A DNA stretch of 32,257 bases, taken from Acidobacteriota bacterium. Lineage in GTDB: Bacteria > Acidobacteriota > Thermoanaerobaculia > Gp7-AA8. The stretch lies in the NCBI GenBank assembly GCA_019242175.1, contig JAFAVZ010000250.1, positions 1 through 32,257 on the forward strand. The letters are read 5' to 3'. Numbering within the stretch: the stretch's first letter is position 1; the number at the start of each line of letters is the position of its first letter. Below, piece by piece: positions 9,942 through 18,265 of this stretch. Position numbers and translations under genes: made by a program. The notes below the pieces were generated by a model. It did no database searches. It saw nothing but the letters and a program-made list of their open reading frames with translations, and was not told the DNA's origin.

Positions 9942-12863
9942 ATGCGCTCCATCGCCGCATCGCTTCTGCTTCTGCTGCTCGTCGCCGCGGCGGCTTTCGG
10001 GCAGGCCACGACGGGCAATCTCAACGGCCGCGTCATCGCGCAAGGCGAGCCCGTGGCGGGCGTCACGGTGACGATCACCTCGCGTTCGCTACAGGGCACA
10101 CGCACGTTTCTCACGACGACGGACGGCACGTACCTCTTTCCGTCCCTCCCGCCCGGCGGCTACACCGTCACGTTCGAGATGACCGGACTGCAGACGGCCG
10201 TGAAAAGCGCCGAGCTGCACCTCTCCGAAACCACGCGCGTCGACATCGAGCTCCGTCCGCTGCTGACCGAAACGATCTCGGTCACGCCGGCGGGCAACTC
10301 GGTGCTGGAGACGCCGCAAGTCGCGATGAACATCGACGCGCGCACGCTCGAGTACCTGCCGATCGGGCGGGGGATCCTCGACGCGGTGCGCATCGCGCCG
10401 GGCGTGCAGCCGACCGGGCCGAACAACCAGCTGATGATCAACGGCGGCTACTCGTACGACAACCTCTACCTCGTGAATGGCGTCACCGTGAACGAGCCGA
10501 CGCGCGGTCAGCCGCATAACCTCTTCATCGAAGACGCGATTCAGGAGCTGACGGTCGTCACGGCCGCGGTCTCGGCGGAGTACGGCCGCTTCACGGGCGG
10601 CGTCGTGAACGTGCTCACGCGTTCCGGCGGCAACGAGTTGAGCGGATCCGTGCGCGACACGCTGAGCAGCGACGACTGGGCCGCGCGCTCACCATTCGTG
10701 AACGAGCCGGAGCATCTCGACAAGATCAACAACGACTATCAGGCCACGCTCGGCGGGCGCATCCTGCGCGATCGGCTGTGGTTCTTCCTCGCCGGCCGTT
10801 ACGCGGAGCGCACGAAGGCGGCGGCGACGGTCGGGACGTTCATCCCGTACGCGGATGCGAATCACGAGGCGCGTTACGAAGCGAAGCTCACGGCGAACCT
10901 CAGCCAGCAGCACACGCTCGTCGGCTCGTACATGAACATCAACTCCGCCTCGCTCAACACGAGCATCGGCGCCGGCGAGCTGGACGTGCTGGAGAATCGC
11001 AAGCAGCCGAACTCCATCGGCTCGCTGCACTACACCGGCGTTTTCTCCCAGAACTTCGTGGGCGAGGCGCAGTTCCATCGGAAGTTCTTCGCTTTCGAAG
11101 CGACGAATCCGACGGAACGCGACCGCGTCTCCGGAACGGTGGTCATCGACAACAACCTCTCGGGGCAATTCAACTCGCCGGTGTTCTGCTACACGTGCGG
11201 CAACAACCAGCGGAACAATCGCGATGTGCAATTGAAGGGCACGTGGTTCGTGGCGCCGCCCCACGCCGGCAATCACAACGTCGTTTTCGGCTACGACGAC
11301 TACCACGAGAACGCGATCGATAACGTGCATCAGTCGCCGAGCGACTTCTCGATTTACTCCGACGTGTTGATCGTCGGCCAGAAAGGTTTCCTGCATGCGG
11401 TGCCGTTCGAAACGGAGCTCGAGCTCGATGCCGTGCGCACTCCAAAGAGCGCCAGCGACTACGCCACGCGCTCGTATTTCGTGAACGACCGCATCGACTT
11501 CGGTGCGCATCTCTCCGCGAACGTCGGGCTGCGCTACGACAGCACGCGCGGCGAAGACCAGTTCGGCTTCACGCAAGCGAAAGACGCCGGCCTCGCCCCG
11601 CGCCTCGGTCTCATCTACGACATCGCCGGCAACGGGCGCGATCGCATCAGCGCGAGCTACAGCGTGTACAGCTCGCGCGCGCAGGAACGGATCGGCGCCT
11701 CCTCCTCCGGACTCTTCGGCCAGACGATGATCTGGCTCTACAGCGGGCCGGAGATCAACGACGATCCGGCCAATCTCATCCCGATGCGGGAGGTCGTGCG
11801 GCGCATCTTCCAGTGGTTCGATGCGAACGGCGGCGTGAATAACGAAGACGATCTCGAGTTCCGCAGCGCGTCCGGTGAGTACGAGATCCCGCGCAAGCTG
11901 AAGACGCCGGGCATGGACGAGATCGCGATCGGCTACGGACACCAATTCGGCCAACGCGCGTTCGTGCGCGCCGACTTCGTCAAACGCGCGTGGCACGACT
12001 TCTACACGCTCGCCGTCGATCGCAACAGCGGGAAGAAGATCGACAGCGCCGGCACGGTGCAGGATCGCGTGAGCATCCGCACCGATGACGGGACGCTGCA
12101 GCGCGACTACCAGGGCGTCGTGCTGCAGGCCGGCGCCAACTGGCGACGCGTCACCGCTGGCGGCAACTACACGTGGTCGAAGTTGCGCGGGAACATCGAG
12201 CAGGAGAGCGCCGGCTCGGGGTCCGTCGCGGTGCAACCGGCCGGCGCGTATTACCCGGAGTTCACGTCCTACGCGCAGTACCAGCCGGAGGGATACCTCG
12301 CCGGCGACGTGCGCCATCGCGCGAATGCGTGGCTCGGCTACGAGCTGCCCACGGCGATCGGCCGCTTCAATTTCTCACTGCTGCAGCAGTACCACAGCGC
12401 GATGAGCTACAACGCCACGGCACTCATCAACGTGCGCAACGTGATCCCCAATCCGGGCTACGTCACGCCGCCCTCCACGCGCACGTATTTCTTCGCACCG
12501 CGCGGATCGCTGCGTCTCGATTCCGTGACGTCGACCGGTCTCGGCATCAACTACGCGCGCCGCTTCGCGACGTACGAATGGTTCGCCGAAGCCGACGTTC
12601 GGAATGTGTTCGGAGAACAGGCGATCGAGAATCCGAGCGGGATCAACGCCGTCGTGCGGACGAACAGCAGCGACCGCAATCTCGCGCAGTTCGATCCGAA
12701 CAAGACGGCGCCCGTCGCCTGTCCGCAGAACGTCGCTACGTCGTCCGCGCAATGCCGCGGCATCGCGAACTACCAACTCTCGCCCACGTTCGGACAGGTG
12801 ACGAACGCCGGCGCCTATCAGGAGCCGAGAACGTACGGCTTCTCTCTCGGACTGCGTTTCTGA
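9942..12863 (+). CDS. TonB-dependent receptor with N-terminal carboxypeptidase-regulatory-like domain (Oar-like)
   Basis: A 973-residue outer-membrane protein. The signal peptide is MRSIAASLLLLLLVAAAAFG-Q. Residues about 25-105 are a carboxypeptidase-regulatory-like beta sandwich (GNLNGRVIAQGEPVAGVTVTI ... GTYLFPSLPPGGYTV). A plug domain follows (about 120-230, with NQLMINGGYSYDNLYLVNG and SAEYGRFTGGVVNVLTRSG). The rest is a long beta-barrel of alternating strands ending in the aromatic terminus GFSLGLRF expected for BAM-dependent insertion. Such receptors import large ligands such as oligosaccharides, peptides or metal chelates, or act in outer-membrane interactions; the ligand is not evident. 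Two cysteine pairs (FCYTCGN and ACPQ...QCRG) could form loop disulfides, which fits the thioredoxin-like gene that follows after 11 bases. The start is fixed by the signal peptide and GGGGGA. Confidence 0.93.
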   Translation: MRSIAASLLLLLLVAAAAFGQATTGNLNGRVIAQGEPVAGVTVTITSRSLQGTRTFLTTTDGTYLFPSLPPGGYTVTFEMTGLQTAVKSAELHLSETTRVDIELRPLLTETISVTPAGNSVLETPQVAMNIDARTLEYLPIGRGILDAVRIAPGVQPTGPNNQLMINGGYSYDNLYLVNGVTVNEPTRGQPHNLFIEDAIQELTVVTAAVSAEYGRFTGGVVNVLTRSGGNELSGSVRDTLSSDDWAARSPFVNEPEHLDKINNDYQATLGGRILRDRLWFFLAGRYAERTKAAATVGTFIPYADANHEARYEAKLTANLSQQHTLVGSYMNINSASLNTSIGAGELDVLENRKQPNSIGSLHYTGVFSQNFVGEAQFHRKFFAFEATNPTERDRVSGTVVIDNNLSGQFNSPVFCYTCGNNQRNNRDVQLKGTWFVAPPHAGNHNVVFGYDDYHENAIDNVHQSPSDFSIYSDVLIVGQKGFLHAVPFETELELDAVRTPKSASDYATRSYFVNDRIDFGAHLSANVGLRYDSTRGEDQFGFTQAKDAGLAPRLGLIYDIAGNGRDRISASYSVYSSRAQERIGASSSGLFGQTMIWLYSGPEINDDPANLIPMREVVRRIFQWFDANGGVNNEDDLEFRSASGEYEIPRKLKTPGMDEIAIGYGHQFGQRAFVRADFVKRAWHDFYTLAVDRNSGKKIDSAGTVQDRVSIRTDDGTLQRDYQGVVLQAGANWRRVTAGGNYTWSKLRGNIEQESAGSGSVAVQPAGAYYPEFTSYAQYQPEGYLAGDVRHRANAWLGYELPTAIGRFNFSLLQQYHSAMSYNATALINVRNVIPNPGYVTPPSTRTYFFAPRGSLRLDSVTSTGLGINYARRFATYEWFAEADVRNVFGEQAIENPSGINAVVRTNSSDRNLAQFDPNKTAPVACPQNVATSSAQCRGIANYQLSPTFGQVTNAGAYQEPRTYGFSLGLRF

Positions 12864-12874
12864 GGAGCCAATCC

Positions 12875-14932
12875 ATGCGCAAGATCGTCGCTTTGCTGCT
12901 GTTCACGGTGGCCTTCGCGGCGCACGCGGAGGATCTCGACAAGATGCGGGCGCTCTTCGCGCAGAACGACTGGGAAGGCGTGCTGCACGAGCCGATGCCC
13001 ACGTCGACGGAAGGCCGCGCATTGCGCATCCTGGCGTTGCATTCGGCGTGGATCAACGGCCAGGCGAAACGCGAGGCGGCTGCGCTGGCGCAAGACGCGC
13101 CGAACGATCCGTGGTCGTTCGCCATCCAGGCGGCGGAGCTCAGCAGTACTCCCGGCAAGTCCGTGGAAGTGCTCGCATTGTCCGAGAAGATGATGGCCGC
13201 GGCGCCGAAGCCGATCCCTGCGCGGCTGCTCCATCAGCACATCCTCGCGCTCCGCGAGAACAGCAAGTTGGACCAGGCAGCGGTGTTCATCGGCGACGAT
13301 CGCCTCGAAAAGGCGGATCTCCTGACTTCGCGCTCGTCGGTCGAGAGAAAACCGGAGCTGGTCGATCAGGCGATCGCCACGCTCGAGGAGCTGCGCAAGA
13401 ACGATCCGCACGACATCGCCGGCCGCCTCCGTCTCGCCGGTCTGCTCGGACGCGGGCGGAAGCAGTGGGACAAGGCGCTCGATGTGAATCGCGAGGCGGC
13501 CGCGCTGACGCCGTCTCTGCGCGTGCACAACGCGTTGTGGGACACGATCAACGCGCAGCGGAACATGACCGCGGAACAGAAGCTCGCCGCGATCGAGGCC
13601 GACATGCAGACGCTGCCCGCCGATCGACGCGACTGGACCGAGACCCGGCTCTTCGTCGCGCGCCAATACCGCAAGCTGAAGCTCGACACGAAGGCCGCGG
13701 AGATCGAAGACGCGTTGCTGCGTGAGACCCCGGATTCGTACGCCGTCGAACAGATTCTCTGGGCTCGCATCAACGACGCGGATCACGACGGCGGCGAGCG
13801 CATGCTGGAGGAAAAAGCGGCGAAGCGCAAGCTGCTCCAGGAATTCGTCAGCAGGCCGCACTTCGATGATCCGATGCTTCGGGCGAGCGGCTATCAGCAA
13901 CTTTTCTACAGTTTCAAGGAAGATCCTGCGGCGGCCACGGACCGTCAGCTGCTGGAGTCTGCGAAAGGGATGGAACCTGTGGGTGAGGAGACCCTGGTTC
14001 AATCGTTCGTGGACATCGCGCGGGTCTTGGCCGACCGCAGGATCGAGTTGGATTACGCGGAGAGGATGGCGCGCAAGGCAATCGCCGGCGCAGCGGTGGC
14101 CATCGAAGAAGACCGCCGCCTCGGCGGCATCGATCCGGCCGATCAGGCGAAGTACGAAGGGTATACGAACGGCAATGTTCACGACGCCCTCGGCTGGGTG
14201 CTGTTGCAGAAAGGCGAGCTCGCCGCTGCAAACAAGGAATTGCTGGCGGCCTACGATCTGTGGCCGGACAACGCCGGCATCGTCTATCACCTCGGCGTCT
14301 ATCAGGAACGCCGCGGCTCGCTCGCTCGCGCCGAGGAGTGGTACCGCAAGGGAGCGCTGCTGCAGAGCGCGACGAAGAACCAGAGCCAGGACGCGCTGAA
14401 GGCGCTCTACAAGAAGCGGAACGGATCGCTGAAGGGCTACGAGGCCTACCTCGCGACGCTCAAAGACAAAGACGCGAACGCGCGTCGCACGAAAGTGCTC
14501 GGCACGAAGGTCAAGACGCCGAAGCCGGCGCCGGCTTTCGCGCTCGCGACGCTCGGCGGCTACAAGCGCTCGCTGCAGGACTATCGCGGCAAAGTTGCGG
14601 TCATCAACTTCTGGGGTGTTTGGTGCGGTTGGTGCGTCCGCGAGATGCCCGACTATCAGGCGCTGGTGAAGAAGTACAAAGACGATCCGAAGGTCGCGGT
14701 GCTCACCATCAACAACGACACCGATCTCGACAAGGTGCGGAAGTGGATGAAGGACCACAAGTACGACTTCGACGTCCTGCTCGACGACGGCTGGGTCGGG
14801 AAGCAGTCGCTGCACTCGTTTCCAACGACGTGGTTCATCGATCCGAAAGGGCGGATCGCCTTCGAGAAACGCGGCTGGAGCGAGAAGCTGGTGGAGGAGT
14901 TCAGCTGGCGGATCGATGCGCTGAAGCAGTGA
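12875..14932 (+). CDS. Exported TPR protein with C-terminal thioredoxin (TlpA/ResA-like) domain
   Basis: A 685-residue protein. The signal peptide MRKIVALLLFTVAFAAHA-E is followed by about 500 residues of TPR-like helices (for example DIAGRLRLAGLLGRG and NVHDALGWVLLQKGELAAANKELL). The thioredoxin-fold domain spans about 545-685: APAFALATLGG, NFWGVWCGWCVREMPDY with the redox pair Cys584-Cys587, and the cis-proline segment FPTTWFIDPKG. TlpA/ResA-like proteins reduce or exchange disulfides outside the cytoplasm; the TPR part probably docks the client. GAGGAG at the receptor stop precedes the ATG at 12875, which lies 11 bases after that stop, so the two are one operon. A role in maturing disulfides in the receptor is plausible but unproven. 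The guanine deaminase gene follows after 10 bases. Confidence 0.9.
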   Translation: MRKIVALLLFTVAFAAHAEDLDKMRALFAQNDWEGVLHEPMPTSTEGRALRILALHSAWINGQAKREAAALAQDAPNDPWSFAIQAAELSSTPGKSVEVLALSEKMMAAAPKPIPARLLHQHILALRENSKLDQAAVFIGDDRLEKADLLTSRSSVERKPELVDQAIATLEELRKNDPHDIAGRLRLAGLLGRGRKQWDKALDVNREAAALTPSLRVHNALWDTINAQRNMTAEQKLAAIEADMQTLPADRRDWTETRLFVARQYRKLKLDTKAAEIEDALLRETPDSYAVEQILWARINDADHDGGERMLEEKAAKRKLLQEFVSRPHFDDPMLRASGYQQLFYSFKEDPAAATDRQLLESAKGMEPVGEETLVQSFVDIARVLADRRIELDYAERMARKAIAGAAVAIEEDRRLGGIDPADQAKYEGYTNGNVHDALGWVLLQKGELAAANKELLAAYDLWPDNAGIVYHLGVYQERRGSLARAEEWYRKGALLQSATKNQSQDALKALYKKRNGSLKGYEAYLATLKDKDANARRTKVLGTKVKTPKPAPAFALATLGGYKRSLQDYRGKVAVINFWGVWCGWCVREMPDYQALVKKYKDDPKVAVLTINNDTDLDKVRKWMKDHKYDFDVLLDDGWVGKQSLHSFPTTWFIDPKGRIAFEKRGWSEKLVEEFSWRIDALKQ

Positions 14933-14938
14933 CGTCCG

Positions 14939-14944
14939 TACAAT
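14939..14944 (+). promoter_or_regulatory. Possible -10 element at the guanine deaminase start
   Basis: TACAAT overlaps the ATG at 14943. If it is a real -10, transcription would start about at the GTG at 14952, giving a leaderless message and a protein three residues shorter (beginning VRLYRAR). No -35 box is evident, and readthrough from the upstream gene is equally possible. Confidence 0.2.
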
Positions 14945-16238
14945 GACGCCCGTGCGACTCTACCGCGCGCGCGTTTTCAGCCCGATCGCCGACCCGTTCG
15001 CGAACGATGTCGCCTCGTCGTACGTCGCGTACGAAGACGGTTATGTCGCCGTCGACGAGGCCGGCCGCATCGCCGCCGTCGGCGAATGGTCTTCGGAAGT
15101 CGCCCAAGAAGGCGACGAGATCGTCGACCTCGGCCGCGGCGCGCTCCTCACGCCCGGCTTCTTCGACACGCATCTCCACGCGCCGCAGCTGGAGATGATC
15201 GGCTCGTACGGCGGCCATCTCCTGGAGTGGCTGAATCGCTACACGTTCCCGACCGAGGCGAAGTTCCGCGATCCTGGCCATGCGCGGAAGGTTGCGACCG
15301 CATTCTTCGACGAGCTGATCCGCCACGGCACGCTCTGCGCGCTGATCTTCTCGACCATCCACGCCGAGGCTACGGACATCTTCTTCGAGGAGGCGGAACG
15401 GCGCGGATTCCGGGGAATCATCGGCAAGACGATGATGGACCGCAACGCGCCCGACTTCCTGCTGGAGAACGCCGCGGACTCTCATGCGCAGAGCCGGGAG
15501 CTGCTGCAGAAATGGCACGGACGCGGTCTGCTGCGTTACGCGATCACGCCGCGTTTTGCGCCGACGTCGACGCCGGAGCTGCTCGAACGCGCCGGCGATC
15601 TAAAACGCGAGTTCCCCGACGCGTACGTCCACACCCACATCTCCGAGAACCGCAACGAGGTCGAGTGGGTCCATCAGCTTTTCCCCGAAGCCGAGTATGC
15701 GGACGTCTATGACCGATATGGATTACTCGACGAGAAGAGCGTGCTCGCGCATGGCGTGCATCTGAGCGACGAGGAGCTCGACGTGCTGCGCGCGCGCGGC
15801 TCGCGCATCGCGCATTGCCCGAACTCGAACCTCTTCCTCGGCAGCGGTCTGTTCCCGCTGCACCGCATTCTCGACGCGGGAGTCGTCGTCGGCCTCGGCA
15901 GCGACATCGGCGCCGGGACTACGCCTTCGCTGTTCACGGCGATGGCCGACGCGTACAAAGTGCAGCAGGTGCAGAACGTGTCGCTGAGCCCGTTTCACCT
16001 CTGGTACCTCGCGACGCTCGGCGGCGCGCGGGCGCTCTCGCTGGAAGGCGAGACCGGCAGCCTCGAAGTCGGCAAGTCGGCCGATTTCCTCGTCCTCGAT
16101 TGCGGCGCGACGCCGCTCCTCGCGCTGCGCGGCGGCCGCGCGAGCTCAATGGAAGATCTGCTCGCGGCGTTCATCTTCATCGGCGACGACCGCGCGGTGC
16201 GCGAGGCTTACGTAGCCGGCCGCCGCGTGTCATTCTGA
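14943..16238 (+). CDS. guaD: Guanine deaminase
   Basis: Amidohydrolase-superfamily enzyme of 431 residues that converts guanine to xanthine and ammonia in purine salvage or catabolism. Metal ligands are visible in order: PGFFDTHLHAPQ (His77, His79), YVHTHISEN (His230 and His232), LAHGVHL (His270) and VGLGSDIGAG (Asp321). Stretches specific to guanine deaminases are LNRYTFPTEAKF, KTMMDRNAPDFLLEN and HCPNSNLFLGSGLF. The C-terminus re-forms the small beta domain (GSLEVGKSADFLVLD). No other purine-degradation gene is close. The start is either the ATG at 14943 or a GTG at 14952; neither has a clear Shine-Dalgarno. The stop codon and last two codons lie inside palindrome copy C, so the element appears to have supplied the present C-terminus. 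Confidence 0.93.
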   Translation: MTPVRLYRARVFSPIADPFANDVASSYVAYEDGYVAVDEAGRIAAVGEWSSEVAQEGDEIVDLGRGALLTPGFFDTHLHAPQLEMIGSYGGHLLEWLNRYTFPTEAKFRDPGHARKVATAFFDELIRHGTLCALIFSTIHAEATDIFFEEAERRGFRGIIGKTMMDRNAPDFLLENAADSHAQSRELLQKWHGRGLLRYAITPRFAPTSTPELLERAGDLKREFPDAYVHTHISENRNEVEWVHQLFPEAEYADVYDRYGLLDEKSVLAHGVHLSDEELDVLRARGSRIAHCPNSNLFLGSGLFPLHRILDAGVVVGLGSDIGAGTTPSLFTAMADAYKVQQVQNVSLSPFHLWYLATLGGARALSLEGETGSLEVGKSADFLVLDCGATPLLALRGGRASSMEDLLAAFIFIGDDRAVREAYVAGRRVSF

Positions 16239-16318
16239 GCCGCACAGACGGCGAAGGATCCGTACCGATCTCGCCCTGCGCCTGAAGGTACGGATCCTTC
16301 GCTTCGCTCAGGATGACA
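16228..16318. repeat. Dispersed palindrome, copy C (long arm / short arm), overlaps the guaD stop
   Basis: Left outer arm TGTCATTCTGAG (one base off the consensus), right outer arm CTCAGGATGACA. The inner stem is GGATCCGTACC / GGTACGGATCC, different from the GGATCTCC / GGAGATCC of the other copies but fully complementary, so both sides changed together. The left arm is long-type, the right arm short-type (CCTTCGCTTCGCTCAG). The TGA stop of guaD lies within the left arm. Confidence 0.92.
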
Positions 16319-16330
16319 CTGCACGGAAGT

Positions 16331-16429
16331 TGTCATCCTGAGCCGCGAAGACGGCGAAGGATCTCCTGATACGGACGACGAGTGCTCGTGCCGGGAGATC
16401 CTTCGCCGTCTACGCGACTCAGGATGACA
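16331..16429. repeat. Dispersed palindrome, copy D (long arm / long arm)
   Basis: Only 12 bases after copy C, same orientation. Outer arms TGTCATCCTGAG / CTCAGGATGACA and inner stem GGATCTCC / GGAGATCC, both arms long-type. With copy C it fills most of the 242-base gap between guaD and the next gene. The remaining bases up to the ribosome site at 16471 hold nothing else recognisable. Confidence 0.92.
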
Positions 16430-16470
16430 GCTTCCGACACTGGCCTGCCGTTTGCGCCGTCATAGCCCTT

Positions 16471-16475
16471 GGAGG
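16471..16475 (+). promoter_or_regulatory. Ribosome binding site that decides the start of the next gene
   Basis: GGAGG lies five bases before the ATG at 16481. An in-frame TTG at 16469 would place this Shine-Dalgarno inside the coding sequence, so the ATG is preferred. Confidence 0.75.
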
Positions 16476-16480
16476 TTTCT

Positions 16481-17776
16481 ATGACCCGCACTCTGGGTGC
16501 TTTGGGTGTCTTCCTGCTCGCCACGGTGTCCGCTTTTGGCCAATCCGGTTCGCCGTGGAGGACGTCCGCGGATGTGATCGAAGGCTCGCGCGGCTCCATC
16601 GTCGGCACGGTCACGGACTCGAACGACGCGCGCAACGTTCTGACGCTCGACACCGACGACCCCGCAGACAACACCATCACCGTCGTCGCCGACTCGGTTT
16701 CCACACAATTCAACGGCTTTGGCGGCGTGATCAACGGCGCGCCGGAGATCTTCGTCGGCTCCAAAGGCTTCGCCAACGTCCGCCTCGGCGACCGCGTCGA
16801 AGTGCGCGGCGTCGGCCAGGCAAACCGGACGATCCGCGCCGAATACGTGACGCTGCGCGGCCGCGCCATCGCAGCCAGCCCGGTCGGCGTCGGCGAAACG
16901 CGTCCGCCGTCGCAGATTTCCACCCCCACCGCCGGCCCAACCACATCCGCCAAGGCCGGCGACCAGTTCGGCCGCGTCGAAGGCCTGGTGCGCCAGGTGA
17001 ACAGCTCGCAGGGACTCATCGTGATCGAGACCGACGGCCGCGAGATCCTCACCGTCCGCACCGCCACGGCGACACCGGTCTGGTACCGCGGCGAGTCGTA
17101 CAACGTGCGTAATCTCGACGTCGGCGACCGCATCCGCGTAGAGCTCGAGCCGCGCTCGAATGGCTCGAACCTGCTCGCGCGCTCGGTGGACGTGCTGCAG
17201 TCGGTGCAGGAGAATCCGAACGCCTCGACGACGCGCGTCGGCTCGATCAGCGGCCGCGTGACGTCCGTGGATCGCCAGAACAACTACGTGCGCATCGACA
17301 CCACCGGCCGCGGCGACTCGGTGCGTGTGGATCTGCGCAACGCGAACGATCCCTCCGGCCGCGGCGTGCGAGCGGGCGACCTGCGCGTCGGCGACACGCT
17401 CGAGATCAGCGGCTCGTACAGCGCTAACCAGGCGAGCACGTTCAACGCGACGACCGTCCGCCAGACCGAAGATCCTTTCCCGACCCGCCCGCCTGACACC
17501 GGCTCGCCCGGCTACGACAACGGCGCCGGCGACTTCACGACCGTGACCATCTACGGAACGGTGACCGGCACGCTCGACGCCGGCCCGCGCCTCACGCTGC
17601 GCGACAACCAGGGCCGGACCGTGAGCGTGCTGGTAACGGAAGACTTCGTCGTCCGCGGCAAGGCCGCGTCGACATACGTGACCGCCGACCGGTTGAAATC
17701 GGGCGATGCGGTGGTGGTGAAGGCGTACCAGGATCCGACCGGCGACTACATCGCACAGACCATTCGCCAACGGTAA
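16481..17776 (+). CDS. Exported protein with repeated OB-like beta domains (DUF5666-like)
   Basis: A 431-residue protein with a signal peptide (MTRTLGALGVFLLATVSAFG-Q). The mature part contains four related segments of about 70-100 residues: near 35 (GSIVGTVTDSNDARNVLTLD), near 160 (GRVEGLVRQVNSSQGLIVIE), near 250 (GSISGRVTSVDRQNNYVRID) and near 350 (TIYGTVTGTLDAGPRLTLRD). Each opens with a G-x-V-x-x-V strand pair and ends with a '[LV]-x-[VS]-GD-x-[VIL]-x-V' strand such as LDVGDRIRVE and LRVGDTLEIS. This pattern is that of DUF5666-type small barrel repeats; molecular function unknown, probably periplasmic or surface. Linkers rich in Pro, Thr and Ser separate the repeats. It stands alone, with palindromes C/D upstream and E immediately downstream. 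Confidence 0.82.
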   Translation: MTRTLGALGVFLLATVSAFGQSGSPWRTSADVIEGSRGSIVGTVTDSNDARNVLTLDTDDPADNTITVVADSVSTQFNGFGGVINGAPEIFVGSKGFANVRLGDRVEVRGVGQANRTIRAEYVTLRGRAIAASPVGVGETRPPSQISTPTAGPTTSAKAGDQFGRVEGLVRQVNSSQGLIVIETDGREILTVRTATATPVWYRGESYNVRNLDVGDRIRVELEPRSNGSNLLARSVDVLQSVQENPNASTTRVGSISGRVTSVDRQNNYVRIDTTGRGDSVRVDLRNANDPSGRGVRAGDLRVGDTLEISGSYSANQASTFNATTVRQTEDPFPTRPPDTGSPGYDNGAGDFTTVTIYGTVTGTLDAGPRLTLRDNQGRTVSVLVTEDFVVRGKAASTYVTADRLKSGDAVVVKAYQDPTGDYIAQTIRQR

Positions 17777-17781
17777 CCCTT

Positions 17782-17859
17782 TGTCATCCTGAGCGAAGCG
17801 AAGGATCTCCCGCGTGCTTGCCGGGGGATCCTTCGCCGTCTCCGCGGCTCAGGATGACA
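17782..17859. repeat. Dispersed palindrome, copy E (short arm / long arm)
   Basis: The shortest copy (78 bases). Outer arms TGTCATCCTGAG / CTCAGGATGACA, inner stem GGATCTCCCG / CGGGGGATCC with one G-T pair. The left arm is short-type (GAGCGAAGCGAAGG), the right arm long-type (CCTTCGCCGTCTCCGCGGCTC). It starts five bases after the stop of the exported repeat protein. Confidence 0.92.
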
Positions 17860-17911
17860 CCGCCTCGGTTACGTGAAATAACTCGCCGCCTGTTCTTTTT
17901 TGAACTCTTGA

Positions 17912-18265
17912 ATGCGCCGCCGCCGAGATCTCCTTCCCGGTATTTCCGACGCCGAGTGCCCTCCCGTAGCGGTGATCGAATCGCGTGTTGCCATTCACCG
18001 CGCGCGTCGGAAGGCGGCGCTTCAAGACGTCCTCCAGCTCGTCCTTCTCGGCGGGCTGGACTTCCTCGCCTTCCGCTTTCGCGACGTCCACGTGCCGTCG
18101 CTCGACCGTCACGATTCCCTCATGCTCCTCGCCGTGCTGAACGCCGCCATCATCGGCTGGCTCTGGCTCGCGCGCGTGATGCCGTCGTGGAACGCGCGCC
18201 GCATCGCGAACACATGGTCGCGCGTCGAGCAGACGCGTTTCAGCGAGACGGTTCGTCGCTGGTAG
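17912..18265 (+). CDS. Small membrane protein of unknown function
   Basis: A 117-residue protein with two probable membrane helices (about 40-57, LQDVLQLVLLGGLDFLAF, and about 70-90, LMLLAVLNAAIIGWLWLARV) and a basic N-terminus and C-terminus (MRRRR, SWNARRIANTWSRVEQTRF). The composition and helix pattern look like a genuine small membrane protein, and the last 26 bases overlap the 3' end of the DUF3999 gene in convergent orientation. No family is recognised, and no strong Shine-Dalgarno is visible before the ATG. A minus-strand frame covers the same DNA but lacks such features. Confidence 0.5.
   Translation: MRRRRDLLPGISDAECPPVAVIESRVAIHRARRKAALQDVLQLVLLGGLDFLAFRFRDVHVPSLDRHDSLMLLAVLNAAIIGWLWLARVMPSWNARRIANTWSRVEQTRFSETVRRW

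Noticed and set aside
12818-14815. A 665-codon minus-strand frame over the TPR-thioredoxin gene
   Set aside because: No recognisable domain, and the plus strand has a signal peptide, Shine-Dalgarno and CGWC site.
16469-16471. TTG as the start of the exported repeat protein gene
   Set aside because: It would put the GGAGG Shine-Dalgarno inside the coding sequence, and the signal peptide is better formed from the ATG at 16481.
5847-17859. The palindromes as classical rho-independent terminators
   Set aside because: They have strong stems but no T-run follows on either strand. They may help end transcripts, but the evidence supports only a repeat family.
17849-18112. A minus-strand 87-codon frame over the small membrane protein gene
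   Set aside because: It lacks hydrophobic segments or a ribosome site. The plus-strand frame has two membrane helices.
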